From positions 3,782,001 through 3,846,000 of the forward strand of contig NZ_JAMYWY010000001.1 in NCBI RefSeq assembly GCF_024159265.1: a DNA stretch of 64,000 nucleotides, written 5' to 3'. Source of the DNA: Paenibacillus sp. 1781tsa1. Its GTDB lineage: Bacteria > Bacillota > Bacilli > Paenibacillales > Paenibacillaceae. The notes below the pieces were generated by a model. That model ran no database searches. It was given only the letters and a program-made list of their open reading frames with translations, and was not told the origin of the DNA. Both the position numbers and the translations under genes were made by a program. This document shows, in pieces, positions 34,985 to 43,838 of the stretch (position 1 is the first letter of the stretch; each line of letters opens with the position of its first letter).

Positions 34985-35160
34985 AGTCAAAAACCAGCCA
35001 GCAGATTCGGAGAAGGCATGGCCGCATTATGAACGCTCCGCGCTACTACACTATTCATCAAGCCGCCATGCTGAAGGGCAGCACGATGATTCCGCTGCGC
35101 TCCATCATCGTGCCAGGGATCGGTGAGCTGAATCAGCAGGGGAGGAAGGAGAGAACCGGC
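34985..35160 (+). pseudogene. Fragment of a copper-amine-oxidase-type stalk domain
   Basis: The frame YYTIHQAAMLKGSTMIPLRS followed by II resembles the repeated G-x-T-M/L-I/V-P-L-R unit of stalk domains (copper amine oxidase N-terminal type) of surface proteins in this group. Neither start nor rest of a domain is visible. It is probably a short remnant next to repeat copy 4. From 35160 to the terminator at 35445 I see no gene. Confidence 0.4.
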
Positions 35161-35444
35161 ATGATGTTTGTAATTGTGATGCAAAACTGGCATATAGAGA
35201 TGAACATAGACATTGTATTTCTCAACTAATGGAACTCAAAAAAACAGATGAATAAGCTGAATTCCCAGTTATATGTCCTTATGCGTATGCCTATGTATTT
35301 TGGAGAAAATCTCTGCTGAACAAAGAATATTTTTACTGTGACATTATGTGTATAGCCAAAGTGAAGTTTGGATGGTAGTTGAGTTCCCAGAACATTAATC
35401 AACATATGTACAAAATACGAGTTTTGTGAAATAGTACTAATGTT

Positions 35445-35480
35445 TAAAAAAGCTGCACAGTGATTTTACCCCTGTACAGC
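35445..35480 (-). terminator. Terminator of the RDD gene
   Basis: Minus strand: GCTGTACAG pairs with CTGTGCAGC (one mismatch) and is followed by six T. Confidence 0.8.
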
Positions 35481-35503
35481 CAACTCGAGTTTAATCGTTT
35501 CGT

Positions 35504-35902
35504 TTAATCCCAGACTACTTCTGTTCCTGCAATGAAGTCGTGAATCGCACGTCGATCCTCACGCAAACCAACCATAAAAGCACTTACGATAACTCCGATG
35601 CCTAAAGTTATTACATACACAAGTCCGGCCACAACAACTCGCATTAGCATTGTACCAATTTTTGGCGGTTCGTGTGTATCGTAGTTACGGATTCGAATTC
35701 CACATATACGTTTTCCAATGGTCCGACCGTACCAGTAAACTGGTAATAAAATTGAATATAACGCACTAAGTAGTTTGGCAATTGGCTCATCCGTATCAAA
35801 ATTACCCGTAAGCACACCTGCAATAATCACTAACGGAATTGAAATAATAAGACTATCCAGTACATTTGCTCCTAATCTAATCCAAAAACCTGCTTTATAC
35901 AA
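35504..35902 (-). CDS. RDD family membrane protein
   Basis: About 132 residues. The start is taken as TTG 35902, seven bases after GGAGG; a TTG five codons upstream overlaps that site. The sequence has the RDD pattern: an N-terminal FWIRLGANVLDSLII, the first helix with its R and D residues, a second helix, then YWYGRTIGKRICGIRIRN and a last hydrophobic pair. RDD proteins are small membrane proteins of mostly unknown function, some linked to ion transport. It stands alone with its own terminator. Confidence 0.8.
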   Translation of the reverse strand: MYKAGFWIRLGANVLDSLIISIPLVIIAGVLTGNFDTDEPIAKLLSALYSILLPVYWYGRTIGKRICGIRIRNYDTHEPPKIGTMLMRVVVAGLVYVITLGIGVIVSAFMVGLREDRRAIHDFIAGTEVVWD

Positions 35903-36134
35903 AATGTTTTCCTCCAAACTACAATTTTAAACTAAATTTCTAAATTACTTTCTGAACTCCCTTCATTAAAATATCTAACTTTATGTAAACAACTCAAATA
36001 GTATAACAGAAAATTTTACCTATTTACGATATAACTCCCTATTTCTTTTCTCTTGGACCATTTGTGAATTTTGTAACATACTTTCAGATGCGCCTCCTGA
36101 GTCTCCAATGAAACACCATAATAATTATGTAAAC

Positions 36135-36166
36135 CAAAAAAAGCTACTCAACATTTGTTAAGTAGC
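36135..36166 (-). terminator. Terminator overlapping the stop of the membrane-protein gene
   Basis: Minus strand: GCTACT pairs with AGTAGC around a 12-base loop, followed by seven T. The stem includes the stop codon at 36158. Confidence 0.75.
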
Positions 36167-36622
36167 CTTCTGTTCGTTCTGCATCTGCCCTCTTCGCCAA
36201 ATCTTATTCTCTACAATAGTATAGACTAAACCAGCGATGGCAAATATCCATATCGATGTCATTCGATTCAGATGGTATCCATTCACGAAATATGGATTGT
36301 ACATGAGATCAAAAACCCACAGCCCGCCCCATCCAAACCCAACCATATAGATGAAAGTTCTCACCATAGGAAAGCATACATATTTCCGCAGCAACCATGA
36401 GATCGGGCTAAGAATAACAACATAAAAAGCCAGTAAATAGTGACCGAATCCCAGGATAAGCGACAAAATATATATCAGGCCCCCTAGATTACGTAAGCCG
36501 TAATACTCTGTCGTCGTAATTTGATACCCTTCTATCCTTTCAAGTATGAGGCCTGCCGTTAAGCTTATCCCGATAAATACAAGTCCTAATACCATGTAAC
36601 GTTGAACCGCGTTCACCAACAT
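36158..36622 (-). CDS. Hypothetical membrane protein
   Basis: About 154 residues with four predicted helices (around residues 8-25, 38-60, 65-82 and 95-150) and a short charged tail. I do not recognise the family. The start at 36622 is chosen because GGGGTGATCTG precedes it; the ORF extends 12 codons further up without a ribosome site. No partner is evident; the neighbouring gene on the upstream side is a pseudogene. Confidence 0.65.
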   Translation of the reverse strand: MLVNAVQRYMVLGLVFIGISLTAGLILERIEGYQITTTEYYGLRNLGGLIYILSLILGFGHYLLAFYVVILSPISWLLRKYVCFPMVRTFIYMVGFGWGGLWVFDLMYNPYFVNGYHLNRMTSIWIFAIAGLVYTIVENKIWRRGQMQNEQKAT

Positions 36623-36706
36623 CAGATCACCCCAATGTCTAAACGCAGTCAGAACCACTCAAGTTACATGATTTCGAACAAAATACACAATTACACATAG
36701 GCGTTA

Positions 36707-37165
36707 TTAAGTTTTGTTAAATGTTAAAGTTAATCCACACAAGCGGTCCATAAGCTCCATTCTCCCCATGGCTGTGTACGAGTAATTGTAATTTTCGACA
36801 TTGGAGATTTTATAGATCTTACCATTTTTCACGGCGTTCATGTTATTCCACACCTTGCTATCGACCATCTTGTTCTCACTATTCTCCATTAGCAGCAGAC
36901 GATCCGGATTGACGGAAACCAGAGCCTCCAACGCGATCTGTTTGCCGCCCCAGCCCTCCGGATCAGGGATACCGTCCGTGCGCTCCAGGCCCCATTCACC
37001 GTATAACATCTCAGCTGCACCTTTATTGGATATGTATCCGGAACTTTGGGAACTCAGGTTCTTTATCTCATAGAGCCCTGAATGATCACTACCTCTTCGC
37101 TGAGCAATAATACCTCTTCACGGATTTTTGTTGTCTCACAGCTTCTTATAAGCCATATTGGACAT
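36707..37165 (-). pseudogene. Iron-siderophore-type binding protein, C-terminal fragment
   Basis: The intact piece GGKQIALEALVSVNPDRLLL followed by MEN, and later WNNMNAVKNGKIYKI, is the C-terminal lobe of an FhuD/BtuF-type iron-siderophore binding domain. Upstream the homology continues in frame through SSGYISNKGAAEMLYGEW, then needs a frame change near 37070 to continue as REEVLLLSEEVVIIQGSM. No signal peptide or start is found. In this genus such domains are either lipoproteins or fused to AraC regulators. The gene is broken by a frameshift and 5' truncation. Confidence 0.65.
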
Positions 37166-37365
37166 ATGACCTCGTCGCTTAACTTGAGAATGACTGGTGA
37201 AGTATTTACATTCTCACCAAGTAAAAGAAGTGTTGTTGGAGAAAGTTTTCGTTTTTTACATGTATAGATAAATATGACTTCTTTGATCTGTAACTCCCGT
37301 AATATTTTCCATTTAGTATGGATAAATATGTGAAGGAGGTACTTACGTCATTAAACTGTCGCCTA

Positions 37366-37417
37366 TTGAATCCGACTGTTAGTATGTTATATTATATTTA
37401 AAAATGTTATAACATAC
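37366..37417 (+). promoter_or_regulatory. Promoter and operator of the XRE-cupin gene
   Basis: TTGAAT (37366-37371), 16 bases, TATATT (37388-37393). Just downstream is the perfect palindrome ATGTTATAACAT (37404-37415), and a wider inverted repeat GTATGTTAT/ATAACATAC (37382-37390 and 37409-37417) encloses the -10 box. This fits self-regulation. Confidence 0.55.
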
Positions 37418-37432
37418 AAAAGGAGTGATGTA

Positions 37433-37990
37433 ATGCAATCGCCAGTATTAACTATTGGAGAACGGTTAAAAGAAATACGAGCAACTAGAAATCTTACACT
37501 TGAAGATGTTTCTAAACTTACCGATGTAAGTAAGCCTATGCTTGGACAAATTGAAAGAGGACAGTCTTCACCAACGATTACAACTCTTTGGAAAATCGCA
37601 GTCGGCTTAAAAGTTCCTTTATCTTTATTATTGGAAGAGCTAGAAGATGAGTACAATGTGGTTGATACACGGTCCAAAGACGCTATCATTGAAAATGATG
37701 GAAAAATGAGAGCATTTCCTGTTTTTCCTTTTGACCCTACCCGTAACGTTGAAATATTTTATATCGAATTTGATCCTGGATGTCACCATCCATCTGAAAG
37801 GCACCTTGATGGTGTGGAAGAATATGTTTTTGTGGTACAAGGTATGTTAGAGCTGGTAGTCAACACAAAAAAAATTGTTTTAAAAGAAAATCAAGCACTC
37901 CGCTTTCGTGCTAATGTTTTTCATTCCTATAATAATCCCTATCAAGAACCATGTGTCATATACAACATGATTTTTTACCCAAGAACATAG
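37433..37990 (+). CDS. XRE family regulator with C-terminal cupin domain
   Basis: A 185-residue protein. Residues 10-64 form an XRE/lambda-Cro helix-turn-helix (LTLEDVSKLTDVSKPMLGQI, then SSPTITTLWKIAVGL). Residues 110-183 form a cupin (HHPSERHLDGVEEYVFVVQG). This layout is typical of regulators of amino-acid or polyamine metabolism. AAAGGAGTGATGTA precedes the ATG. The next gene, 55 bases downstream, is a YbaK-type deacylase, so the two may share a transcript, possibly in amino-acid-stress control. Confidence 0.85.
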   Translation: MQSPVLTIGERLKEIRATRNLTLEDVSKLTDVSKPMLGQIERGQSSPTITTLWKIAVGLKVPLSLLLEELEDEYNVVDTRSKDAIIENDGKMRAFPVFPFDPTRNVEIFYIEFDPGCHHPSERHLDGVEEYVFVVQGMLELVVNTKKIVLKENQALRFRANVFHSYNNPYQEPCVIYNMIFYPRT

Positions 37991-38045
37991 GCAAGTTTCA
38001 TCTATGATCTTCTAGAATAATTTAAAATAATGAGGTGTGATGATT

Positions 38046-38519
38046 ATGGCAATTGAAAAAGTAAAAGATTTTTTTAAACAATATGGTATGGATTCTCAAA
38101 TTAAAGAATTTGAAGTATCTAGTGCAACCGTGAATTTGGCTGCATCTGCATTAGGTTGTGAGCCGGAGAGAATCGCCAAAACACTTTCTTTTATGGTGAA
38201 TGGACAAGCTGTTTTAGTAGTTGCTGCCGGGGATGCAAAAGTGGATAACAAAAAATTCAAAGAGTATTTCAAAACAAAAGCAAAAATGCTTTCTCCTGAT
38301 GAAGCCATTGAGATGGTTGGTCATGCCATTGGAGGTGTTTGTCCATTTGCTATCAAAAATGATGTTTCTGTTTATTTAGACATATCTCTAAAACGTTTTG
38401 AGACAATTTATCCAGCTTGCGGGAGTAGCAATAGTGCTATTGAACTTACAATAAAACAATTAGAAAAATACTCTAGTTATTCAGAGTGGATTGATGTATG
38501 TAAAGGATGGAATGATTGA
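38046..38519 (+). CDS. YbaK/EbsC-family aminoacyl-tRNA deacylase
   Basis: A 157-residue protein of the YbaK/ProX editing-domain family, which hydrolyses mischarged aminoacyl-tRNAs such as Cys-tRNA(Pro) or Ala-tRNA(Pro). The conserved lysine lies in AKTLSFMVNG, and GHAIGGVCPFAI with YPACGSSNSAIELT are the family signatures. The start at 38046 has GAGGTG eight bases upstream; in-frame GTG and ATG at 38037 and 38040 overlap that site. It follows an XRE-cupin regulator. A stand-alone trans-editing role is expected; the tRNA is not identified. Confidence 0.88.
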   Translation: MAIEKVKDFFKQYGMDSQIKEFEVSSATVNLAASALGCEPERIAKTLSFMVNGQAVLVVAAGDAKVDNKKFKEYFKTKAKMLSPDEAIEMVGHAIGGVCPFAIKNDVSVYLDISLKRFETIYPACGSSNSAIELTIKQLEKYSSYSEWIDVCKGWND

Positions 38520-38537
38520 TTTATAGTAGTTCTATAT

Positions 38538-38670
38538 GGGGTAACGCCAACATTTTGACTGTTTTATACGCTAAGTATTAGCGGACATTTGCTTGAAGCA
38601 GGAAAAATCCGCTGTCTTTGTGCCTCAACGTCCTTAGTGTATATTTTCGTTAAAATGTTGGCTGTACCCT
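38538..38670. repeat. MITE-like imperfect palindrome (133 bp)
   Basis: Left end GGGTAACGCCAACATTTT (38539-38556) and right end AAAATGTTGGCTGTACCC (38652-38669) are near-perfect inverted repeats. Inside them TATACGCTAAG and CTTAGTGTATA, and then AGCGGA and TCCGCT, also pair, so the whole element can fold on itself. It has no coding capacity and fills the gap between the convergent deacylase and WG-repeat genes. A clear target-site duplication was not seen. Confidence 0.6.
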
Positions 38671-38673
38671 CAA

Positions 38674-41181
38674 TCAACTATGAAAAGCTCTCCAGAACGA
38701 ACCTTCAGTATTAATGATATCCTTGATTTGGACAAATGGAATCGTAAACGTTGGAAACCCCGCCGCATAAGGTGCGATATCATATGGATTGAAATAGAGA
38801 TGCAACGCATCCGCTGTGACAAAAAACGGCTGATCCGCACTAATCCCCTTATAAGTGTCTGGAAACACATATGAGTATTGAGGATCATTTTTGATCTGAT
38901 CCCCCACAATCTGGCTTAACACTTTTACATAGTCACTATTCGGTTTAAATAAATCCTTCAGCTCATACAACTGACCATTCGTCAGATTAATGATCGCATA
39001 GATCATCGTAGGCATACCATGCGCTGCACCAGCCGGGTAGTTGTAACCTGTGAGTTGCAGTTGCAACAATTGCTGCTGATAGAACGTAATATCAAAATCA
39101 CCTGTATACGTGTAATCCAGCTGTTGATCGGCAGGAATCGGTTTAACCTGAGAGAGTTGCTTCAACTTGGCATTCAGCGCAAGCTGCTCCGCTTGGTTTG
39201 TTAATCCCTCCACCTGAGGATAATATACAAGATAGTCCCTGTTTGGTTTGTACTTCTCTTCGCGAACACGGTACGGCGGATGAAGTGGAACGATTGTATT
39301 TTGCCGCCAAATGATCTGTCCTGCCCGGTTCACATAAGATAAACGCTGGTCTACATTTGCCTTAATCAGATCTGGTGCTACAATCTCAAGCGTACCTGAA
39401 CCTTCTACACGAGGATACCCAACTGCAGGTCTTCCACTCAGATCCAGTAGATAGGTCTGTCTTCCGTCCGATGCAGAAGCCAAGCCATTTTTATAATTGC
39501 CTACTTCGCGATATAGGAACTCCGTAAGTCTTCTGCCATTGGTATCTGCAATCGCGTATACAGAGCCAATATACGGCTGCTCCGGATTAATTGCTTGCCC
39601 CAGCGCATAACGATGCTCGCCTAGTTCGCGGATGTCATTATACGCGGGTTGAATGATAAACGATCCTTGCGTATTAATGACACCATAGATCGATTTGTAG
39701 TCCTCCGCTGTATTGACAATCGCTTGCCCGCCGCTAAAAGGAAATGCCGATGAAAATTTGGGCTGAATGCGAATATTACCCCGTTCGTCGATGTACCCGT
39801 ATTTACCCGAGGCTTCTTTTTGAAAAGCAAGCAGTCCATCCCCCAGTGGTCCCACATAGGCATATGGATAAGTCGCGAGTCGATGTCCATTGCGATTAAT
39901 AAGTGCATATTCATTGTCTTTGATCTGCACAACTGCTTTGCCATCTTGAAAATCGTTCGCCGAAGCGAACTGTGCTGGAATCACCTCATTACCCGAGGCA
40001 TCCAGATAACCATACCGACTCACTGATCCATCTGTCTGACCAGGGTTTGAATCGTAAAACAACGCGCGGCCGTCCTTCATATTCGAGATATACGGGTATG
40101 CCCGTTTGGTCAAGACTGTACCTTGTTCATTAATCATCTTAAATCCTTGAGAATCAATCGTGATCGCCCGTTCTTCGGAAAAGGAATTGATGGAATCGTA
40201 TACAGGTTGAACGACATACTGCCCCTGAAGATTAATTACGCCAGCATGACTATCCTTCACTACTACAGCCAATCCATTGGGCTGAAACTCCTGCGCGTCA
40301 TCCAGAACCGGCTCAAGCCGAATGTGACCTTGGGCATCCATATACCCCCAACGCGTCCCACTCGTGGTTCGAACGGAGATTGGATATAACCATGTCGTTA
40401 CCCGGGTATGGCTTATAGGAACCATCGCCTGCTTAATTTTCTTTTCCAGCTCCTGTAATACCTCTCTGGAAGGATACGCTTCCGGGAAACTGAGTGCCTT
40501 CTGAACTGAAACGAGTGCTGCCGGATACTGACCTGCATGGTACTGAGCATCCGCAAGGTAATACCAGTAAAAGATATAATCAGGATATTGCTGGGTTAGT
40601 TGCTCGTAATATTGCACCACTTTGGGATAATAGGTTGCATATACGTCTGGTGCAGGAACCCATTTTCCATTCTGCCATCGGATAATCTCCACACGATAGG
40701 CTTCACCTGTGTCATGTATCCAGAGCGCAATCTCCACCTTGCCATCTCGACCATGTGTACCAGGCATATCTATAATCTCTGCATAGCTATAATATAGATC
40801 GTCAGGCGCCAGATCTTTGAGCCCTGATTCAGTCCACTCATATACAGCAAGCTTAGACCAAATAGATCCAATCCGCCAACCAATGATGAGATTGTTCCTT
40901 GCCGTTGAAGTTACAGGGGCTGCAGTCATTAAAGTCACTCCATACCCCAATCCCTTAATTAGTGCCATCTTGATCCAATGCCCTTGAACAAATTTCAGAA
41001 TGAGCAAATACAGCTCACCATTCAACTGATAGACTGCAGCAATTTCCGGCATACCGTCACCGGTAAGATCTGCCGCATAGATCGCTGGGTGTTGAACAGG
41101 TTTATCAATAGTGACGACCGTTGCACCAGCCGGAATATGTTGATTCACAATCTGCGTTAACAGCGGTTCGCTCATGGACAT
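38674..41181 (-). CDS. WG-repeat protein with C-terminal DUF3298 domain
   Basis: An 835-residue protein without a signal peptide. An N-terminal region with an FG-GAP-like ADLTGDGMPEIAAVYQLNGE is followed, from about residue 260 to 620, by at least eight WG-type repeats (WGYMDAQGHIRLEP, YGYLDASGNEVIPAQF, YGYIDERGNIRIQPKF). The last 200 residues resemble the DUF4163/DUF3298 pair found in RsiV-like proteins (LHLYFNPYDIAPYAAGF). GGGAGG precedes the ATG. WG repeats probably form a beta-structured binding surface; no enzymatic role is apparent. Its closeness to a sigma/anti-sigma pair may be meaningful. Confidence 0.8.
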   Translation of the reverse strand: MSMSEPLLTQIVNQHIPAGATVVTIDKPVQHPAIYAADLTGDGMPEIAAVYQLNGELYLLILKFVQGHWIKMALIKGLGYGVTLMTAAPVTSTARNNLIIGWRIGSIWSKLAVYEWTESGLKDLAPDDLYYSYAEIIDMPGTHGRDGKVEIALWIHDTGEAYRVEIIRWQNGKWVPAPDVYATYYPKVVQYYEQLTQQYPDYIFYWYYLADAQYHAGQYPAALVSVQKALSFPEAYPSREVLQELEKKIKQAMVPISHTRVTTWLYPISVRTTSGTRWGYMDAQGHIRLEPVLDDAQEFQPNGLAVVVKDSHAGVINLQGQYVVQPVYDSINSFSEERAITIDSQGFKMINEQGTVLTKRAYPYISNMKDGRALFYDSNPGQTDGSVSRYGYLDASGNEVIPAQFASANDFQDGKAVVQIKDNEYALINRNGHRLATYPYAYVGPLGDGLLAFQKEASGKYGYIDERGNIRIQPKFSSAFPFSGGQAIVNTAEDYKSIYGVINTQGSFIIQPAYNDIRELGEHRYALGQAINPEQPYIGSVYAIADTNGRRLTEFLYREVGNYKNGLASASDGRQTYLLDLSGRPAVGYPRVEGSGTLEIVAPDLIKANVDQRLSYVNRAGQIIWRQNTIVPLHPPYRVREEKYKPNRDYLVYYPQVEGLTNQAEQLALNAKLKQLSQVKPIPADQQLDYTYTGDFDITFYQQQLLQLQLTGYNYPAGAAHGMPTMIYAIINLTNGQLYELKDLFKPNSDYVKVLSQIVGDQIKNDPQYSYVFPDTYKGISADQPFFVTADALHLYFNPYDIAPYAAGFPTFTIPFVQIKDIINTEGSFWRAFHS

Positions 41182-41353
41182 CTCAGTTTCCTCCCTTATG
41201 ACCGCATTCGCCTAATGGTATGCGTCATAAATCGGGATATGACATGTAATTCATTTTATATAAGTTGAACTAAAGAATACTCACACTTACCACTCTGATG
41301 GCAGAACAAACTTTCGATCCCGCTTATCCACCGATTTTTGATTCACTTTTTAA

Positions 41354-42760
41354 TTATTTATCTTGCAAAGTTACTTTCTCTCCATTGATTAGCAGGTAGC
41401 TCACATCATTCACCGGAATGGTCTTAGTGGATATCCACTTAATGAGATCCTGATCCAGCTGGAGGAAACCGGATGCGCCAGACAACTTTGTACCATCCTT
41501 CAGGTGAACTTCAATACTCAAGTCCTCCATCCGAATCTTGCTCAGTACCTCACCTGTAAGCGTGACGCCAACTACGGAAAGGGTTACATTTGCCTGTGAG
41601 GCTCCATTTGCATCAAGCTGAACGTTTCCTGTTTTACTCAAACCATTTTCACTCAAGTTAAAGGTCGTTTTCCAATTTCCCCGCACAACTTCACTAATAC
41701 TCGTAAAGCTGCCTTGAAGTCTCAGCTTATCTAAATTATCAACAGCAGACAGATCATACACAAACTCCTCATAATCTCCTCCGTACCCAACCCCATCTTT
41801 CATATAATGTCCATAGCTAATGGAATATTGGGGAATATCGAGCTTTTGACCTTGCTCATCCGTGAAGTAGAAATATCCATGATTATACTCGCCTATCTCA
41901 TTATTCGGATTAATCTGAATGTGTAACTTGCGCTCCACAAAACCCATATTGGAAATGTGCATCCAATCAATACCCTCAACGGGGACATTCGTTACATCCT
42001 GATGCAGTACCGGAATAGGATCGGTTTCCAATTGAATATCGGTTTGACCTCCCAAGCCACTTATACGATCTTGATTCAGGATATCATAGTTATTGTTTTG
42101 CTTTTCTTGTAGCAACTGCTCCCAGTCCACTTGTACGTTGTAACCATCTTGAAGTGATGTACCTGACATCAGCGTATTAATCTGAACTGTAATTCGATTT
42201 TTGCTGACTTTTCCTTGAATGAGGAATCGGACAATAGCCCTTTTGTTAGCATCATCATAATGAATAATCTGAGCGTTGTTTGCATGACCTCCGGTTACCC
42301 TGTAATCATATACATCCAGTGTATCGTCAATGCGATGACCAGTCAGATCCGATAATGAAACATAGATTTCCGTTGTATCTCCGTCCCTGACAGCACCTAT
42401 AACCTCCATTCGAATCCCTTGATCTTCACTCACCTGGTGAACAGGTTGAAGAATGCCAATCCGATCTGCACCCAGAAAATGAAGAATAGAAGACAGGTCA
42501 ATGATCCCAGCCGATGCAGCTGCACCTGTAACCAAACATAACGATAACGCAGCGGTTATAGGAATATAGATGGCTTTGCGATACTTTCTCCTCCTATTTA
42601 TGGACTTCTCGGTCTGTGCGGATGGGTATAAAATGGGTGCATATAAAGATGAACCTGATCTCGTCGTGGTTCTTGTCTCATTTAGCGCCAATTTGTCATA
42701 GAATAACTTCTTAATATTTATGAGGTTCTGCTCAGTGAATTTTTTTTCGGATTTTCGCAT
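41354..42760 (-). CDS. DUF4179 protein, probable anti-sigma factor
   Basis: A 468-residue single-pass membrane protein. About 65 cytoplasmic residues at the N-terminus are followed by one membrane helix (AIYIPITAALSLCLVTGAAA) and a long extracellular part of DUF4179 type. It starts 13 bases after the sigma gene stop, after AAAGGAGG, so the two are co-transcribed. This order and topology are standard for an ECF sigma factor held at the membrane by its anti-sigma. The signal sensed outside is unknown. Confidence 0.82.
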   Translation of the reverse strand: MRKSEKKFTEQNLINIKKLFYDKLALNETRTTTRSGSSLYAPILYPSAQTEKSINRRRKYRKAIYIPITAALSLCLVTGAAASAGIIDLSSILHFLGADRIGILQPVHQVSEDQGIRMEVIGAVRDGDTTEIYVSLSDLTGHRIDDTLDVYDYRVTGGHANNAQIIHYDDANKRAIVRFLIQGKVSKNRITVQINTLMSGTSLQDGYNVQVDWEQLLQEKQNNNYDILNQDRISGLGGQTDIQLETDPIPVLHQDVTNVPVEGIDWMHISNMGFVERKLHIQINPNNEIGEYNHGYFYFTDEQGQKLDIPQYSISYGHYMKDGVGYGGDYEEFVYDLSAVDNLDKLRLQGSFTSISEVVRGNWKTTFNLSENGLSKTGNVQLDANGASQANVTLSVVGVTLTGEVLSKIRMEDLSIEVHLKDGTKLSGASGFLQLDQDLIKWISTKTIPVNDVSYLLINGEKVTLQDK

Positions 42761-42773
42761 TTAATCGCCTCCT

Positions 42774-43316
42774 TTATTTCCTGTTCATCCACCATGTCCT
42801 CAATCGTTGCCTGGAGCGATAAAGCTTGTTATGGACTTGCCTAACGTGAAGGGACAATGCTTCCGAGATCTCATGTGGTTTCTGTCCTTCGTAAAACCGA
42901 CGCTTCATAATTTCCCGTTCCGGTTCTGGAAAAGATTCAATCATGTGATTAAGATCCGTATACATCTCTTTACTGATCATCTGAACCAACAAATCCTCCG
43001 TTTGCACCAAATGAATCTCCTCTTCATATGTAAGCTCAGATCTTCGCTTAAGTTTCCTGTAACGATCAATTGCTTTATGTTTGGTGATCAATGCAAGATA
43101 GTTTTTCAGGCTACTTCGCCCAGATTGGAACGCATCCGGATTCTGCCAGAAAGCAAAAAATGTATCTGCAACGCATTCTTCAATCTCTTCTGTCGATGCA
43201 TGATGTAGGATGGAATGAGCAATATTCCATAACAAACCTGCGTAATGATTCATCACCCATTCCATGGCCTCCGGATTACGATTCGCCACTGCCTTTCGTA
43301 TTTGTTCTTCTTCCAC
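42774..43316 (-). CDS. ECF-type RNA polymerase sigma factor
   Basis: A 180-residue sigma-70-family protein. Region 2 (EECVADTFFAFWQNPDAF, then KNYLALITKHKAIDRYRK) binds core polymerase and the -10 element; region 4 (REIMKRRFYEGQKPHEISEA) binds the -35. The start is GTG 43316, preceded by GGGAGG. The immediate downstream gene is a DUF4179 anti-sigma factor. No extended C-terminal domain is present. The target promoters were not identified in this window. Confidence 0.88.
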   Translation of the reverse strand: MEEEQIRKAVANRNPEAMEWVMNHYAGLLWNIAHSILHHASTEEIEECVADTFFAFWQNPDAFQSGRSSLKNYLALITKHKAIDRYRKLKRRSELTYEEEIHLVQTEDLLVQMISKEMYTDLNHMIESFPEPEREIMKRRFYEGQKPHEISEALSLHVRQVHNKLYRSRQRLRTWWMNRK

Positions 43317-43423
43317 GATTATATATTCCTCCCTTCCATGCTCATATGAGTCACGAATGTTCGTGTTGATCCGTGCTTCCTACCTATATTCGTTTGGCCA
43401 ATGACTTTTACTTACTCCACGAT

Positions 43424-43463
43424 AAAAAAAAAATTTGCAGTGACCATGGGGCCTTCTGCAAAT
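43424..43463 (-). terminator. Terminator of the MoxR-DUF5682-VWA-DUF4132-SWIM operon
   Basis: Minus strand: ATTTGCAG pairs perfectly with CTGCAAAT and nine or more T follow. It lies about 80 bases after the last gene of the operon and just upstream of the sigma-factor gene. Confidence 0.9.
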
Positions 43464-43541
43464 CTTCTTATATTCTATAATACATCTTATTTATTTCATC
43501 ATATGGCTTTATGAGAGCTTTGGCTTGGATTACAACCAATA

Positions 43542-43838
43542 TTATGCCTCTTCTTGCACACTGAGCTGTACATATTGGGTGAGACGACAATACTGAAATA
43601 ACAGCAACTCTTCATTACCTTGTCCAAGAGCCACGCTACGCCCTCCCTTGATGAGGTGATTCAACAACTCATGCAGGAAACTCATCTGCAACCGTAAGGA
43701 TACCGCTGCGAGCTGCTCAAGTACCTCAATATCCCGGATCGTAAACTGGGATAACCCACGCAGGAGCAACTCTTCTGACCAGCCGTTAATTCTCTGCATG
43801 AACTGATTATATTCTTCCAAGTCTGCCCATCCTTCCAT
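43542..43838 (-). CDS. Hypothetical 98-aa protein, last gene of the SWIM operon
   Basis: A 98-residue, mostly alpha-helical, leucine-rich protein (IRDIEVLEQLAAVSLRLQMS) with no recognised family. Its start overlaps the last 32 bases of the SWIM gene in a different frame, so it is translationally coupled and belongs to the same operon. It ends before the shared terminator. The leucine spacing suggests a helical bundle or a protein-protein contact. It may be a lineage-specific sixth part of the complex, by inference. Confidence 0.65.
   Translation of the reverse strand: MEGWADLEEYNQFMQRINGWSEELLLRGLSQFTIRDIEVLEQLAAVSLRLQMSFLHELLNHLIKGGRSVALGQGNEELLLFQYCRLTQYVQLSVQEEA

Noticed and set aside
34885..35229. 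114-codon plus-strand ORF through repeat copy 4
   Set aside because: It runs through the hairpin repeat, and only a short stalk-like segment inside it resembles a protein.
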